A DNA stretch of 64,000 nucleotides from an uncultured Pseudomonadales bacterium (GCA_943842505.1 CALTDI010000010.1:62001-126000); one strand, 5' to 3'; numbered from the stretch's first letter, positions 1 to 10,152 are shown. Made by a program: numbers and translations. The notes: generated by a model not told the origin, from the letters alone.

Positions 1-876
1 CAGGCGCCCCCAGTCTCCACTTAATACGGCCTTATCCATGGCAAACCATTGACTGTAATGTTCTAGCAGAGGGTCTACCTGTTCCACCAATATGCCGGAC
101 AATACCAGTTGGCCCTGGGGCCGGACTAGCAGTGAGAAGTTTTCAGCAAGCTGCATGAGTGGCTCGGCGAGTATATTGGCGAGCAGAATATCGGCTTGTC
201 TGGACGCGATGCCCTCGGGAAGTTGCTCCGGCAGATAGGTTTCGATCAGACCTGGGGGAATTCTATTGCGCTGGGCATTGTCGATGGTTGCGGTTATAGC
301 CTGGGGATCATTATCGACGGCGATTAAGCGATGTGCGCCGAGTAAGGCGGCGGCGATGGCAAGTATGCCGGATCCGCAGCCATAGTCGATTACACAGCTT
401 TCATTGCTAATGTTCTGCTCTAGCCATTGCAGACACAGACTGGTGGTGGCGTGGCTGCCGCTACCAAAGGCGAGGCCGGGGTCCAGCATGATATTGATAG
501 CATCGGGCTCGGGCGGTTCCTGCCAGCTTGGGCAGACCCAGAGCCGCTCGCCAAATTTCATCGCCTTGAAATCAGACATCCACGACCTTTCCCATGCCTG
601 TTCTTCGAGGACTTCTAGCCGCAACGATGCCTTGTCTTCAACTGCCGGGTGTTGTTGTAACAGGAAGAGCAGCCCATCGAGATTGGTGTCTTGCTCGAAC
701 AGGCAGACAAGATCGACCTTATCCCACAAAGGAGTGCTACATGGCTCTTTCTGAAATACCGGCTGGTCTTCGGCGTCTAGATAGCTGATAGATAGGCCGC
801 CATGATCCAGCAGCATCTGTTCCAAGAGTTCAAGCTGATCGGATCGCACCTGAACCCTGAGTTGCTGCCATGACAT
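1..876 (-). CDS. prmA: Ribosomal protein L11 methyltransferase (3' end cut by window)
   Basis: My translation of the minus strand from ATG at 876 gives MSWQQLRVQVRSDQLELLEQ and continues open to base 1 (292 codons). It contains the SAM-binding motif VIDYGCGSGILAIAAALLGA and the FGSGSHATT motif typical of PrmA, which trimethylates L11 of the large ribosomal subunit in the cytoplasm. The family is about 293 residues, so only a few C-terminal codons lie outside the window. It is not in the ORF track because the stop is missing. It sits 21 bases downstream of accC, the order known from Pseudomonas (aroQ-accB-accC-prmA), and is probably cotranscribed. Confidence 0.95.
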   Translation of the reverse strand, partial: MSWQQLRVQVRSDQLELLEQMLLDHGGLSISYLDAEDQPVFQKEPCSTPLWDKVDLVCLFEQDTNLDGLLFLLQQHPAVEDKASLRLEVLEEQAWERSWMSDFKAMKFGERLWVCPSWQEPPEPDAINIMLDPGLAFGSGSHATTSLCLQWLEQNISNESCVIDYGCGSGILAIAAALLGAHRLIAVDNDPQAITATIDNAQRNRIPPGLIETYLPEQLPEGIASRQADILLANILAEPLMQLAENFSLLVRPQGQLVLSGILVEQVDPLLEHYSQWFAMDKAVLSGDWGRL

Positions 877-897
877 AGTGAGGAGGCTCTAGCTGTA

Positions 898-2238
898 TTA
901 GGATTCCAGCTTCTTTTCCAGGTAGTGGATATTCACACAGCCCTTCTGAAACTCTGCGTCGCGCACCAGGTCCTGATGCAGTGGGATATTGCTGCGGATG
1001 CCGTCGATGAGCATCTCATCCAGCGCAATCTGTGTGCGTTTCAGAGCGGCTTCCCGCGTGTTTGCGTGGCAGATGAGCTTGGCGATTAATGAATCATAAT
1101 AGGGTGGAACCGTGTAGCCACTATACAGATGAGAGTCGACACGAACACCGTTGCCGCCAGGAGCGTGAAACATCTTGATCTTGCCTGGGCTGGGCATGAA
1201 GGTTTCTGGGTCTTCAGCGTTTATTCGACATTCGAAGGCATGCCCGCGAATAACGATGTCCTCCTGCGCGTATGACAGAGGCGCGCCACCCGCTATGCGT
1301 AGCTGTTCCTTAACGATGTCCACGCCAGTAATCATTTCTGTTACTGGGTGCTCGACCTGAACTCGCGTATTCATTTCGATGAAGTAGAAGGATTCGTCTT
1401 CATACAAGAACTCTAAGGTTCCAGCGCCTCGATACTTCATCTTCTTGCAGGCATTGATGCAGGTCGCGGCGACTTCGGCCCGCACCGCATCTGGTATGCC
1501 TGGCGCAGGCGCCTCTTCCAGAACCTTCTGATGGCGTCGCTGCAGTGAACAGTCTCTATCGCCCAGGCAGATTGCATTGCCTTGGCCGTCGCCTATTACC
1601 TGAATTTCAACATGGCGCGGATTCTCGAGGAACTTCTCTAGATACACGACGCCGCTGCCGAAGAAAGACTTCGCCTCCGACTGCGTAACAAAGATAGCCT
1701 TGAGCAGGGCCGCTTCGTTGTGTACAACGCGCATGCCGCGTCCACCACCACCGGCGGCCGCCTTAATGATGACCGGGTAGCCGATCTCCTTAGCCAGTTC
1801 CAGGGTGCGTTCGTTGTTATCGTCGAGAGGGCCATTGGATCCAGGCACGGTGGGCACGCCGGCCTCAATCATGACCTCGATCGCGGATACCTTATCGCCC
1901 ATTAGCCTGATCGTCTCCACCGTGGGGCCGATAAAGACGAAGCCGCTATTCTCTACCTGTTCGGCGAAGTCGGCATTCTCGGAAAGAAAGCCATAGCCTG
2001 GATGTACTGCATCTGCATCAGTCACTTCCATGGCTGAGATGATAGCGGGAACGTTCAGGTAGCTATCTGTCGGGCTAGGGGGGCCTATGCAAACCGACTC
2101 ATCGGAGAGTCGAACATGCATTAAATCCTTGTCTGCGGTTGAGTGAACCGCAACAGTTTTAATTCCGAGCTCTTTGCAAGATCGAAGCACGCGCAGTGCG
2201 ATCTCGCCGCGATTGGCTATCAATACTTTTTCTAGCAT
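898..2238 (-). CDS. accC: Acetyl-CoA carboxylase, biotin carboxylase subunit
   Basis: 446 residues, the normal length. It carboxylates the biotin on AccB with ATP and bicarbonate, the first step of fatty acid synthesis. The N-terminal fold starts [19 protein letters not shown]; the ATP-grasp glycine-rich loop [12 protein letters not shown] is at about 159-170; the catalytic stretch [14 protein letters not shown] lies near 290. It lies 40 bases downstream of accB on the same strand and is very likely in one transcript with it. No unusual residues were seen. Confidence 0.98.
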   Translation of the reverse strand: MLEKVLIANRGEIALRVLRSCKELGIKTVAVHSTADKDLMHVRLSDESVCIGPPSPTDSYLNVPAIISAMEVTDADAVHPGYGFLSENADFAEQVENSGFVFIGPTVETIRLMGDKVSAIEVMIEAGVPTVPGSNGPLDDNNERTLELAKEIGYPVIIKAAAGGGGRGMRVVHNEAALLKAIFVTQSEAKSFFGSGVVYLEKFLENPRHVEIQVIGDGQGNAICLGDRDCSLQRRHQKVLEEAPAPGIPDAVRAEVAATCINACKKMKYRGAGTLEFLYEDESFYFIEMNTRVQVEHPVTEMITGVDIVKEQLRIAGGAPLSYAQEDIVIRGHAFECRINAEDPETFMPSPGKIKMFHAPGGNGVRVDSHLYSGYTVPPYYDSLIAKLICHANTREAALKRTQIALDEMLIDGIRSNIPLHQDLVRDAEFQKGCVNIHYLEKKLES

Positions 2239-2278
2239 GCTGCTATCCTTGGATTAGGCTGGATACGAAAAGAGCGTT

Positions 2279-2731
2279 CTATGCGATTCTGATCAAAGGC
2301 TGATCGAATTCTACGGGCTCGCCATCTTCAACAAGAATAGCCTCAACCACACCTGCATGGTCGGCTTCGATCTGGTTCATCATCTTCATAGCTTCAACTA
2401 TGCACACTACATCGCCGGCCTTAACGTGTTTGCCCACTTCGACGAACACTGGAGACGATGGGGACGGGGAGCGATAGAAGGTTCCCACCATCGGCGACTT
2501 AATCGCATGTCCGCTCTCCGCGGCCGGCGCTGGGGCAGCAGCGGCTGGTGCCGCAGCGGCGCTTGGAGCGGGCGCTGGAGCGGGTGCCGGTGCCTGATAG
2601 GCGATGGGTGCGGGTACCGAAGTAGAGCCACGACTGATGCGAACAGACTCCTCTCCTTCCTTGATTTCGATTTCAGCGATGTCGGATGACTCCAACAATT
2701 CAATTAGTTTTTTTACTTTTCTAATATCCAT
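2279..2731 (-). CDS. accB: Biotin carboxyl carrier protein of acetyl-CoA carboxylase
   Basis: 150 residues. The C-terminal biotinyl domain carries the EAMKM motif with the biotinylated lysine at about residue 116. The N-terminal domain ([16 protein letters not shown]) is joined to it by an Ala/Pro-rich flexible linker (about 40-73), as in E. coli AccB. It carries the carboxyl group from AccC to the carboxyltransferase. It is followed by accC and preceded by aroQ (21-base gap), the standard gammaproteobacterial order. Confidence 0.98.
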   Translation of the reverse strand: MDIRKVKKLIELLESSDIAEIEIKEGEESVRISRGSTSVPAPIAYQAPAPAPAPAPSAAAAPAAAAPAPAAESGHAIKSPMVGTFYRSPSPSSPVFVEVGKHVKAGDVVCIVEAMKMMNQIEADHAGVVEAILVEDGEPVEFDQPLIRIA

Positions 2732-2752
2732 AAAAATATCCTGCCCCGCGTC

Positions 2753-3193
2753 TTAGTTAGCTAGTTTTCTGCATGCAGCTTGAAGCGCCAGCTCATATCC
2801 CTGGGCGCCCAGACCTATTACACAGCCGACAGCAATGTCGGAAAAATAAGAATGATGTCGGTACTCTTCGCGACTAAAAAGATTGGAAAGATGTACTTCG
2901 ATAAATGGAATTTCAGAGGCAAGTATCGCGTCGCGAATGGCGATGCTTGTGTGGGTGAATCCACCAAAGTTAACAATCATGAAGGCGGTGCCATCTTTGC
3001 GCGCAGCATGCAGCCGATCGATTATCTCGCCTTCTGAATTGCTCTGTAAGCTGTCGAACTGATGGCCCGAATCTGTGCACCGCAAGCTAAGGCGCTCGTT
3101 GATGTCCTCGAGCGTGTCCGAGCCATAGATGTGGGGCTCACGACTACCTAGCAGGTTTAGGTTGGGCCCGTGCAATGCCAATATTGATGCCAT
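2753..3193 (-). CDS. aroQ: 3-dehydroquinate dehydratase, type II
   Basis: 146 residues from ATG at 3193. The ORF in the track starts 32 codons earlier, but MASILALHGPNLNLLG is the family N-terminus. It dehydrates 3-dehydroquinate to 3-dehydroshikimate in the shikimate pathway as a cytoplasmic dodecamer. Visible motifs are HGPNLNLLG, the Tyr in HIYGSDTL, VNFGGFTHTS, and IEVHLSN with the catalytic His. The family usually has NPxxxTHTS, so the Phe after Asn is a small departure. It lies directly upstream of accB. Confidence 0.95.
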   Translation of the reverse strand: MASILALHGPNLNLLGSREPHIYGSDTLEDINERLSLRCTDSGHQFDSLQSNSEGEIIDRLHAARKDGTAFMIVNFGGFTHTSIAIRDAILASEIPFIEVHLSNLFSREEYRHHSYFSDIAVGCVIGLGAQGYELALQAACRKLAN

Positions 3194-3316
3194 GATCTTA
3201 TTCCTAATGCGGCGGGCGGGAATTTGCTTCCAGAAACGCCTGATTAGCCATTTTGGCGGCATTTTCTCAGAAAATAGAGCGCATTTCACGCTTTTTTGCG
3301 AAGCGAGGGCCTTGGA

Positions 3317-3808
3317 TTAGGGGTTAAGCAGGAATTCGAAGCGCTGTGGAGGGTAGCAGAACCCCCAATCGGCACAGCCCTGATAGTGAATATATATTCT
3401 GGCATCCGGGCCGGGCACGGTGCTCAGGCTCAGATCGATAGTCAGTTGTCCATAATAGGCCTCGATTTCACCGAAAAACTGATCGGTCTTCTTCAGTCCA
3501 TCGGGCATCGAGAAATCCACCGCAAGCGCCTCGCTATCAAGCCGCTGGCTCAGCGTAAAATCGAAGGCGTGTCGGTAAAGGTAGTGCCCCTGGGGCAGAT
3601 CCCAGAATACTTTGTACTTGCCTGGGCTCACGGCGCTGACATAGAAGGGAAACGCCTGCTCCAGAGGGAGGGGTTGCTGAATATCGGACTGTGGTGCAAG
3701 GCCGGAAACAGAGCGCGGCCCCAGCTGCCCGTGCGCGCTGCTGCTCAGCAGCAGGGCAGCGCCGAGAAGCAGTTGCAGTTGTATTCCAATAAGGGAACTC
3801 ATCTTCAT
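3317..3808 (-). CDS. Stand-alone DsbD N-terminal (alpha) domain, exported
   Basis: 163 residues from ATG at 3808 (MKMSSLIGIQLQLLLGAALLLSSSAHG, a clear signal peptide). The rest matches the periplasmic alpha domain of the disulfide reductase DsbD, with the redox pair in QGCADWGFCYPP (Cys about 145 and 151, the spacing of C103/C109 in E. coli DsbD). In full DsbD this domain passes electrons from the membrane domain to DsbC and others. Here the transmembrane beta and thioredoxin-like gamma domains are absent and the protein stops right after the alpha domain. Full-length dsbD lies next to aroQ in Pseudomonas, so this looks like a reduced version at the ancestral locus. The track's longer ORF overlaps fabB and is not needed. 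Confidence 0.8.
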   Translation of the reverse strand: MKMSSLIGIQLQLLLGAALLLSSSAHGQLGPRSVSGLAPQSDIQQPLPLEQAFPFYVSAVSPGKYKVFWDLPQGHYLYRHAFDFTLSQRLDSEALAVDFSMPDGLKKTDQFFGEIEAYYGQLTIDLSLSTVPGPDARIYIHYQGCADWGFCYPPQRFEFLLNP

Positions 3809-3854
3809 ACGAGTTTGACCAGTTTTATTGAGCAATAGTTTCCTGAAAGAAGGT

Positions 3855-5072
3855 TTAACTGTGATAGCGGTCAAAGACCAGGCAGGCATTGGTGCCGCCG
3901 AAGCCGAAGCTGTTTGACATGACGCGATTCAGAGTAACGTTGTCCCGTCGATCCAGTACCACCGGCATTCCTTGCGCTTCCTCTTCCAGGTTTTCGATAT
4001 TTGCAGAGGCGGCGATGAAGTCGTTCTCCATCATTAGCAAACTATAGATGGCCTCTTGGGCGCCAGCCGCTCCCAGCGAATGGCCTGATAGTGACTTGGT
4101 AGAGTTGAACGCGGGTACATTCTCGGCGAATACGCTTTTGATTGCGCGCAGTTCTGAGACATCGCCAGCCGGGGTGCTGGTGCCATGGGTGTTGATATAA
4201 TCAACATTTCCTTCCAGACCAGCCGTCGCCATCTGCATTGCGCGTGCGCCACCTTCACCGGCGGGCGCGACCATGTCGTAGCCATCGGATGTTGCGGCGT
4301 AGCCAGTTAGCTCGGCGTAGATCTTCGCTCCTCTCGCCAATGCGTGATCGAGAGATTCCATAACCAGTATTGCGCCACCGCCAGCAATAACGAAGCCATC
4401 GCGATCCGCATCGAAGGCGCGTGAAGCTTTGTCAGGCGTGTCGTTGTATTTAGTCGATAGGGCGCCCATAGCATCGAACATATGGCTCATAGTCCAATGC
4501 TCTGCTTCGCCGCCGCCTGCGAACACGATATCTTGTTTGCCTAACTGGATCAGCTCGGCGCCGTGCCCAATACAATGCGCGCTGGTCGCGCAGGCCGAGG
4601 AGATTGTGTAGTTGACGCCCTTGATCTTGAACGGGGTCGCCAGGCAGGCTGAAGTGGTGCTGCTCATAGTACGGGTTACGCGGTAAGGACCAACTCGGCG
4701 CAGGCCTTTCTCGCGCATGATGTCCATTGATTCAAGCTGCTCTTCTGAGGAACCGCCTCCGGAGCCCACCACCAAGCCTGAGCGAAAATTAGAGACTTCG
4801 TCTTCCTTAAGATTGGCGTCGCTTATTGCCTGCTCCATTGCCAGATAGGCATAGGCCGAGGCATCGCCCATGAAACGGAGTATTTTGCGGTCAATAACTT
4901 CAGACGTGTCGATCTGTACCGATCCGCTGACATGGCTGCGCATGCCAATCTCTTCGTAGCTGGCGTTGTGCCGAATGCCGCTGCGGCCTGCCTTTAGGGA
5001 TTCCAGCACTGACTCTTTGTCATTGCCCAGACAGGAAACAATACCGATACCAGTAACCACAACGCGCTTCAT
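3855..5072 (-). CDS. fabB: 3-oxoacyl-ACP synthase I
   Basis: 405 residues. It condenses malonyl-ACP with acyl-ACP and elongates the cis-3-decenoyl intermediate in unsaturated fatty acid synthesis. The N-terminus [18 protein letters not shown] is typical. The nucleophilic Cys lies in [12 protein letters not shown] (about 160), and the two catalytic His in [11 protein letters not shown] and [10 protein letters not shown]. It follows fabA by 42 bases on the same strand, the usual fabAB operon. Confidence 0.97.
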   Translation of the reverse strand: MKRVVVTGIGIVSCLGNDKESVLESLKAGRSGIRHNASYEEIGMRSHVSGSVQIDTSEVIDRKILRFMGDASAYAYLAMEQAISDANLKEDEVSNFRSGLVVGSGGGSSEEQLESMDIMREKGLRRVGPYRVTRTMSSTTSACLATPFKIKGVNYTISSACATSAHCIGHGAELIQLGKQDIVFAGGGEAEHWTMSHMFDAMGALSTKYNDTPDKASRAFDADRDGFVIAGGGAILVMESLDHALARGAKIYAELTGYAATSDGYDMVAPAGEGGARAMQMATAGLEGNVDYINTHGTSTPAGDVSELRAIKSVFAENVPAFNSTKSLSGHSLGAAGAQEAIYSLLMMENDFIAASANIENLEEEAQGMPVVLDRRDNVTLNRVMSNSFGFGGTNACLVFDRYHS

Positions 5073-5114
5073 AGGATTTCCTCAATCAAGACCGAATCAT
5101 TCGTGCATCTCATT

Positions 5115-5651
5115 CTAGAATGCATTGTCCGGCGTAAACAGACCGACTTTCAAAGTCTTGGTGGTATAAATTGTTTTGCCATCTACAGATACCTGCCCAT
5201 CGGCGATGCCCATAACCAGGCTTCTATTGATTAGCCGGCTAATCGACAGCTCATAAACTACTTTCTTCGAAGTCGGCAAAATCTCACCCGTAAATTTTAC
5301 TTCTCCTGCGCCTAATGCCCGACCCTTTCCGGGGTGTCCGCTCCAGCCAAGGAAGAACCCCAATAGCTGCCACAAGGCATCCAGGCCCAGACAACCGGGC
5401 ATAACCGGGTCTCCAGGAAAGTGGCAATCGAAAAACCAGAGATCGGGGTTTATGTCCAGCTCAGCTATTATTTGTCCACGCCCGTGCTCACCGCCATCGC
5501 TATTGATTTCGACTATGCGATCGAGCATCAACATATTATCTATCGGCAATTTGGCGTTACCAGGGCCGAATAGGCGACCATAGCCGCAATCTACCAATTC
5601 TTCTAAATTATAGGAATTTTTGGGAACGAAGCTGTGTTCTTCTTGAGTCAT
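5115..5651 (-). CDS. fabA: 3-hydroxydecanoyl-ACP dehydratase/isomerase
   Basis: 178 residues, a single hotdog domain. It dehydrates 3-hydroxydecanoyl-ACP and isomerises the trans-2 to the cis-3 product, the branch point to unsaturated fatty acids. The catalytic His is in [12 protein letters not shown] and the catalytic Asp in [17 protein letters not shown], both intact. It is the first gene of the fabA-fabB pair; the region upstream (5652-5828) is shared with divergent manC. Confidence 0.97.
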   Translation of the reverse strand: MTQEEHSFVPKNSYNLEELVDCGYGRLFGPGNAKLPIDNMLMLDRIVEINSDGGEHGRGQIIAELDINPDLWFFDCHFPGDPVMPGCLGLDALWQLLGFFLGWSGHPGKGRALGAGEVKFTGEILPTSKKVVYELSISRLINRSLVMGIADGQVSVDGKTIYTTKTLKVGLFTPDNAF

Positions 5652-5752
5652 GAGTTAGCCAAAACCCTCCGAGGGGCGCCTTTGTAAAGGTTGCGATGTT
5701 ATCGTGATGGGGACAAATAATCGATCATAAATTTGGGACAGGTCCTTGAATA

Positions 5753-5774
5753 GCCTCTATTTATTAAAATAGGC
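5753..5774. promoter_or_regulatory. Imperfect palindrome between fabA and manC
   Basis: The stretch GCC-TCTATTTATTAAAATA-GGC is AT-rich and partly symmetrical (GCC/GGC ends, inner CTATTT/AAATAG). It lies about 100 bases upstream of fabA and 55 upstream of manC. It may be an operator or promoter element for either gene. Other gammaproteobacteria control fabA through FabR-type repressors, but this site does not obviously match a known box, so the role is only a guess. Confidence 0.25.
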
Positions 5775-5828
5775 GATATTTTGCTACTATGGCGTTCCTT
5801 TTTTAGAAGTCACACGGTAGCAGGCTCT

Positions 5829-7244
5829 ATGTTAATTCCCGTTATTCTCGCCGGTGGTGTGGGTTCACGCCTCTGGCCGGTGTCTCGATCTATGCTACCC
5901 AAGCAATTTATCGATTTTCCTAACATGCGCGGTTCCCTGTTTCAGAATACCTTGTCGCGCCTTGATAGTGTGCCGGGCATCGAAGATCCCATAGCTGTTT
6001 GCAATAACGATCATCGATTCCTTGTGGCCGAACAATTGAGACAGCTAGGGAAAGAACACGCCGATATTCTATTGGAGCCTGTTGGCAGAAATACGGCTCC
6101 CGCGGTCGCGCTCGCGGCTCTTCTGGCTCAGCAAGATCATGCCGACCCCTATCTTCTGGTTCTGCCCGCAGACCATGTCATTCAGGACGAGGCAAAGTTT
6201 GTTCAGGTGATCGCCACAGCGCTTCAGTCAGCCCAACAGAATAAGTTAGTCACCTTCGGAATAGTGCCAAGTGTCCCAGAAACTGGTTACGGCTACATTG
6301 AGAAGGGCGAAAGTATCGAAGGTGCCGACGGTTTTTCGGTAAAGCAATTCGTGGAGAAACCGAATCGGGCGACGGCGCAGACCTATTTGGATAGCGGCAA
6401 CTATTATTGGAATAGTGGCATGTTTCTGTTTTCGGCTTCTACCTACCTCAATGAATTGAAACGGTATGCTCCGGATATTTTCGAATCCTGTCATGAAGCC
6501 TATAGCAAGCTGGAGCAGGGAGAGGATTTTCGGCATATCCCCGAGGCTATCTTTGCCAGTTGCCGCAGTGATTCTATCGACTATGCGGTAATGGAGAAGA
6601 CAGATTCTGCCGTGGTTATTCCTCTGGATGCGGGTTGGAATGACCTGGGGGCTTGGGATGCGATATGGGAAGTGCAGGATAAGGACGCGCAGGGAAATGC
6701 GCTGTCGGGTGACGTGCTCACTGCCGATGTGCAAGATAGCTACATCCAGGCGCAGTCTCGCCTCGTCGCCGTCGCCGGAGTGAAAGATGTCGTTGTTGTG
6801 GAAACGGCGGATGCGGTGCTGGTAACCCAGCGGTCACAGGTGCAGTCGGTAAAGCACTTGGTACAACAGTTGCAAGACCAAGGGCGGGAAGAAGGCATAT
6901 TACATAGGCTGGTCTATCGCCCTTGGGGTTCTTACGAGTCTCTAAGCTGCAGGCCCGGGTATCAGGTGAAGCACATAGTGGTCAATGCTGGGGCATCTCT
7001 CTCCCTGCAATTGCACCATAAGAGGGCAGAACATTGGATTGCGCTCAAGGGTGTGGCACTGGTTACCTGTGATGACAAAGAGTTTGAGCTGCAGCCCGGC
7101 GAATCTACCTACATACCCATTGGCAGCAAACATAGGCTTACCAATAACAGCGATGCGGCAATAGAGATCATTGAGGTTCAAATAGGTGAGTATCTGGGTG
7201 AGGACGATATTGTCCGCTTCGAAGATCGCTACGATAGAGTCTAG
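5829..7244 (+). CDS. manC: Mannose-1-phosphate guanylyltransferase / mannose-6-phosphate isomerase
   Basis: 471 residues from ATG at 5829 (MLIPVILAGGVGSRLWPVSR), preferred over the longer ORF because this is where the nucleotidyltransferase fold begins. The N-terminal part has the GTP-binding LAGGVGSRLWP and FVEKPNRATAQ motifs; the C-terminal cupin domain (RPWGSYESL, LQLHHKRAEHWI) is the phosphomannose isomerase half. It makes GDP-mannose for polysaccharides. It heads a manC-galU-manB run on the plus strand. The stop codon lies inside a GTCTAGAC palindrome that recurs 46 bases on. Confidence 0.95.
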   Translation: MLIPVILAGGVGSRLWPVSRSMLPKQFIDFPNMRGSLFQNTLSRLDSVPGIEDPIAVCNNDHRFLVAEQLRQLGKEHADILLEPVGRNTAPAVALAALLAQQDHADPYLLVLPADHVIQDEAKFVQVIATALQSAQQNKLVTFGIVPSVPETGYGYIEKGESIEGADGFSVKQFVEKPNRATAQTYLDSGNYYWNSGMFLFSASTYLNELKRYAPDIFESCHEAYSKLEQGEDFRHIPEAIFASCRSDSIDYAVMEKTDSAVVIPLDAGWNDLGAWDAIWEVQDKDAQGNALSGDVLTADVQDSYIQAQSRLVAVAGVKDVVVVETADAVLVTQRSQVQSVKHLVQQLQDQGREEGILHRLVYRPWGSYESLSCRPGYQVKHIVVNAGASLSLQLHHKRAEHWIALKGVALVTCDDKEFELQPGESTYIPIGSKHRLTNNSDAAIEIIEVQIGEYLGEDDIVRFEDRYDRV

Positions 7245-7300
7245 ACGGGGCTGACTAGTATTCTCCGCCAAGATTGCTTGCTCGGTCTGTGGGTCTAGAC
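7239..7300. repeat. Two copies of the palindrome GTCTAGAC
   Basis: The 8-base self-complementary GTCTAGAC occurs at 7239-7246, spanning the manC stop codon, and again at 7293-7300. CTAGTA and TACTAG each lie just after one copy. The pairs interleave rather than nest, so a simple hairpin would use only one pair at a time. No U-tract follows, so this is not a standard terminator. Confidence 0.4.
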
Positions 7301-7351
7301 TACTAGCCTTCTTAAATTTACAGAAATACCCATATAAGGAACCACCGAGTC

Positions 7352-8179
7352 ATGTCTGTTATTAAAAAATGTCTATTTCCAGCTGCCGGCTATGGCACGC
7401 GATTTTTGCCAGCCACAAAATCGATGCCGAAAGAGATGCTGCCTATTGTGACCAAGCCCTTGATTCAGTCCGGGGTAGAAGAAGCTATGGATGCGGGTAT
7501 TAGCGAGATCGCTATTGTGACCGGTCGTGGTAAGCGTGCGATAGAAGATCACTTCGATATTAGCTATGAGTTGGAACATCAGATTGCGGGCTCTGACAAG
7601 GAAGAGCTGCTGCAGAGTACGCGGGATATCATGGAGCGCTGCACATTTTCATACACGCGCCAGGTTGAGATGAAGGGGCTGGGTCACGCCATTCTCGTCG
7701 GCGAGACCCTGATAGGTCGCGAACCATTCGCTGTGGTATTGGCAGACGACTACTGTGTAACTGAGGGTGATGGTGTGCTGACGCAGATGGTCAAGCTCTA
7801 TGAAAAATACCAATGCAGCATCGTTGCTATTGAAGAGGTGCCAGAAGATGAGACCTATCGCTACGGTGTTATCGAGGGTGATCTAGAGGAAGACAATATT
7901 TACCGGGTCCGTAATATGGTAGAGAAGCCTGCGCCAGAGGATGCACCAAGCAATCTGGCGATCATTGGTCGTTATATTCTTAGCGCTGACATATTCGATG
8001 TTATTCGTAACACGCCTCCTGGCAAGAATGGCGAGATGCAGATTACAGACGCGCTGCAATTACAGGCGCAGCAGGGCAAGGTGATAGGCTATCGATTTAC
8101 CGGGCGGCGTTTTGATTGCGGCAGTGTCGATGGTTTTATCGAGGCCACAAATTTTACCTATCAGTCGCAATCTGGATAA
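7352..8179 (+). CDS. galU: UTP-glucose-1-phosphate uridylyltransferase
   Basis: 275 residues. It makes UDP-glucose from UTP and glucose-1-phosphate in the cytoplasm. The nucleotide-binding signature GYGTRFLPATKSMPKEMLPI is at the N-terminus, MVEKP near residue 191, and the C-terminal RFDCGSVDGFIEAT is family-typical. An AAGGA ribosome site precedes the ATG. It lies between manC and the phosphomannomutase gene, and all feed nucleotide-sugar synthesis. Confidence 0.96.
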   Translation: MSVIKKCLFPAAGYGTRFLPATKSMPKEMLPIVTKPLIQSGVEEAMDAGISEIAIVTGRGKRAIEDHFDISYELEHQIAGSDKEELLQSTRDIMERCTFSYTRQVEMKGLGHAILVGETLIGREPFAVVLADDYCVTEGDGVLTQMVKLYEKYQCSIVAIEEVPEDETYRYGVIEGDLEEDNIYRVRNMVEKPAPEDAPSNLAIIGRYILSADIFDVIRNTPPGKNGEMQITDALQLQAQQGKVIGYRFTGRRFDCGSVDGFIEATNFTYQSQSG

Positions 8180-8271
8180 TTTCCAATGGCGCTAACCCGA
8201 GTTGTTCGTGCTGCGCTCTTGCAAGCAGTAGAGCATATGCCTAATCTATTTCGTTAAAAGAAGTTAAGTAA

Positions 8272-9621
8272 ATGACTGAAGAAATCACCTGTTTCAAACC
8301 CTATGACGTCAGGGGTCGAGTTCCCGATCAACTAAATAGCGATATCGCCTATAGAATTGGTAGGGCCTATGTGGAATTTCTAAAACCTAAGCGAGTGGTA
8401 GTCGGTTACGATATACGTCTTAGTAGTCAGGAGCTCTGCGCAGCCCTCAGCCGAGGCATGATAGAGTCTGGCGCCGATGTGGTTAATATCGGTCAATGCG
8501 GCACCGAAGAGGTGTACTTCGCCACCTCTCACCTGGAAGTAGATGGTGGCATTGTCGTCACCGCGAGTCATAACCCAGCAGATTACAACGGCATGAAATT
8601 TGTTCGCGAATCATCTAAACCCATTAGTGGCGATACAGGCCTCAAGGAAATTAAGCGTCTCGCGGAAAATAACGAGTTCACACCTTGCTCTGAACAGGGA
8701 TCGATCAGTTTCGAAGACACGCAGCCAGCCTATATTGCGCATCTGCTCGGCTACGTCGACAGAGAGAGTCTGAGGGAGTTAAAGATCGTTTGTAATGCGG
8801 GTAATGGGGGAGCGGGGCCGACGATAGATGCTATCGAGCCGATGCTGCCTTTTCAATTTATCAAAGTTCATCACGAGGCCGACGGGACATTTCCAAACGG
8901 GGTTCCCAATCCGCTGCTGGAGGAAAATCGTGGCCCGACGATTGACGCCATTCGCTCCTCTGGCGCCGACCTGGGCATCGCCTGGGATGGCGATTTTGAT
9001 CGTTGCTTCTTCTTCGATGAGAACGGTCGTTTTATCGAAGGTTACTATATCGTCGGCCTTCTGGCGCAGAGCTTCCTGGAGGGAGAGCCCGGAGGCAAGA
9101 TTGTTCACGACCCTCGGTTGACCTGGAACACTATTGAGATTGCACAGGAGTTCTCTGGCCAGGCGATTCAGTGTAAGACTGGACACGCATTCATTAAGGA
9201 GCGTATGCGCGAGGAAGATGCAGTCTACGGCGGAGAAATGAGTGCGCATCATTACTTCAGAGACTTCTTTTACTGCGACAGCGGCATGGTGCCCTGGTTG
9301 TTGGTTGTCGGTCTGATGTCGAAGACCGGAAAGAAGCTTTCCGAATTGGTGGATGAGAGAATGCTAGCCTTCCCCGCTAGCGGCGAAATCAATAAAAAAA
9401 TAGCCGAGCCTAAAGCCTTGTTGGAGAAGATAGAGTCCAGCTATTCTCAGTCCTGCGAAAGCATGGATCAGACCGATGGCTTGAGTATGAACTTCGAGAA
9501 CTGGCGGTTTAATATTCGTATGTCGAATACCGAGCCGGTGGTTCGACTCAATGTTGAATCCCGTGGGGATGAGGCGTTAATGAAGGAAAAAACCAGCGAG
9601 CTTCTCGCGTTTATGGTCTGA
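8272..9621 (+). CDS. manB: Phosphomannomutase / phosphoglucomutase
   Basis: 449 residues of the alpha-D-phosphohexomutase superfamily. The phosphoserine loop is [15 protein letters not shown], the metal loop [10 protein letters not shown], the sugar loop [10 protein letters not shown], and the phosphate-binding [14 protein letters not shown] is at the C-terminus, so all four active-site loops are intact. It interconverts the 6- and 1-phosphates of mannose and probably glucose, linking pgi to manC and galU. Relatives are called cpsG, manB or algC; which sugar dominates cannot be read here. Confidence 0.92.
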   Translation: MTEEITCFKPYDVRGRVPDQLNSDIAYRIGRAYVEFLKPKRVVVGYDIRLSSQELCAALSRGMIESGADVVNIGQCGTEEVYFATSHLEVDGGIVVTASHNPADYNGMKFVRESSKPISGDTGLKEIKRLAENNEFTPCSEQGSISFEDTQPAYIAHLLGYVDRESLRELKIVCNAGNGGAGPTIDAIEPMLPFQFIKVHHEADGTFPNGVPNPLLEENRGPTIDAIRSSGADLGIAWDGDFDRCFFFDENGRFIEGYYIVGLLAQSFLEGEPGGKIVHDPRLTWNTIEIAQEFSGQAIQCKTGHAFIKERMREEDAVYGGEMSAHHYFRDFFYCDSGMVPWLLVVGLMSKTGKKLSELVDERMLAFPASGEINKKIAEPKALLEKIESSYSQSCESMDQTDGLSMNFENWRFNIRMSNTEPVVRLNVESRGDEALMKEKTSELLAFMV

Positions 9622-9643
9622 GCCAGCTCTTGTGGGTAGCGGT

Positions 9644-10138
9644 GTGAGCAAAATCCTATTGTTCGGTAATTCAGCTTCAGGCAAATCGACGCTAGCCGCC
9701 AGGCTTGCGCAAAAGCTGCAAGTGGGGCACCTGGACCTGGACTCGCTTGCCTGGCTGCCTACTCAGCCTCCCCGGCGTAGACCGTTGGAAGAAACAACAA
9801 TCGCGATAAACGAATTCACCGGGAATAATGCTTCCTGGATTGTCGAGGGTTGCTACACGGACTTGCTGGAGGTCCTCGAAGAGCAGGCTGGCGAGATCAT
9901 CTTTCTCATGTTGCCTGTCGAACAGTGCCTACAGAACGCCAGGAACCGGCCCTGGGAACCACACAAATACGAGTCGAAGCAGGCGCAGGACGGCAATCTT
10001 GCGATGCTGCTGGGGTGGATCGCCGCCTATGAGAACAGGGACGACGTGTTTTCTCTGGCGGCCCATAGGGCTTTCTATGAGCGCTTTTCTGGAAAGAAAA
10101 CCTGTATACTTTCGAATGAGCACTCGCTCAGACTGTAA
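9644..10138 (+). CDS. P-loop nucleotide kinase-like protein (FlaR/adenylate-kinase type)
   Basis: About 164 residues from GTG at 9644 (MSKILLFGNSASGKSTLA); GTG at 9632 is also possible. The Walker A motif GNSASGKST is followed by HLDLDSLAW and SWIVEGCYTDL, the pattern of small P-loop proteins annotated as topology modulation protein (FlaR) or adenylate-kinase-like. The substrate is unknown. It begins 22 bases after manB and may be read from the same transcript. Confidence 0.7.
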   Translation: MSKILLFGNSASGKSTLAARLAQKLQVGHLDLDSLAWLPTQPPRRRPLEETTIAINEFTGNNASWIVEGCYTDLLEVLEEQAGEIIFLMLPVEQCLQNARNRPWEPHKYESKQAQDGNLAMLLGWIAAYENRDDVFSLAAHRAFYERFSGKKTCILSNEHSLRL

Positions 10139-10152
10139 GCTGGAGACTCGCG

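Noticed and set aside
6246-6734. 162-residue minus-strand ORF inside manC, and similar long shadows (8779-9252, 27905-28522)
   Set aside because: They are antisense to clear genes with intact motifs, and their products show no family or signal.
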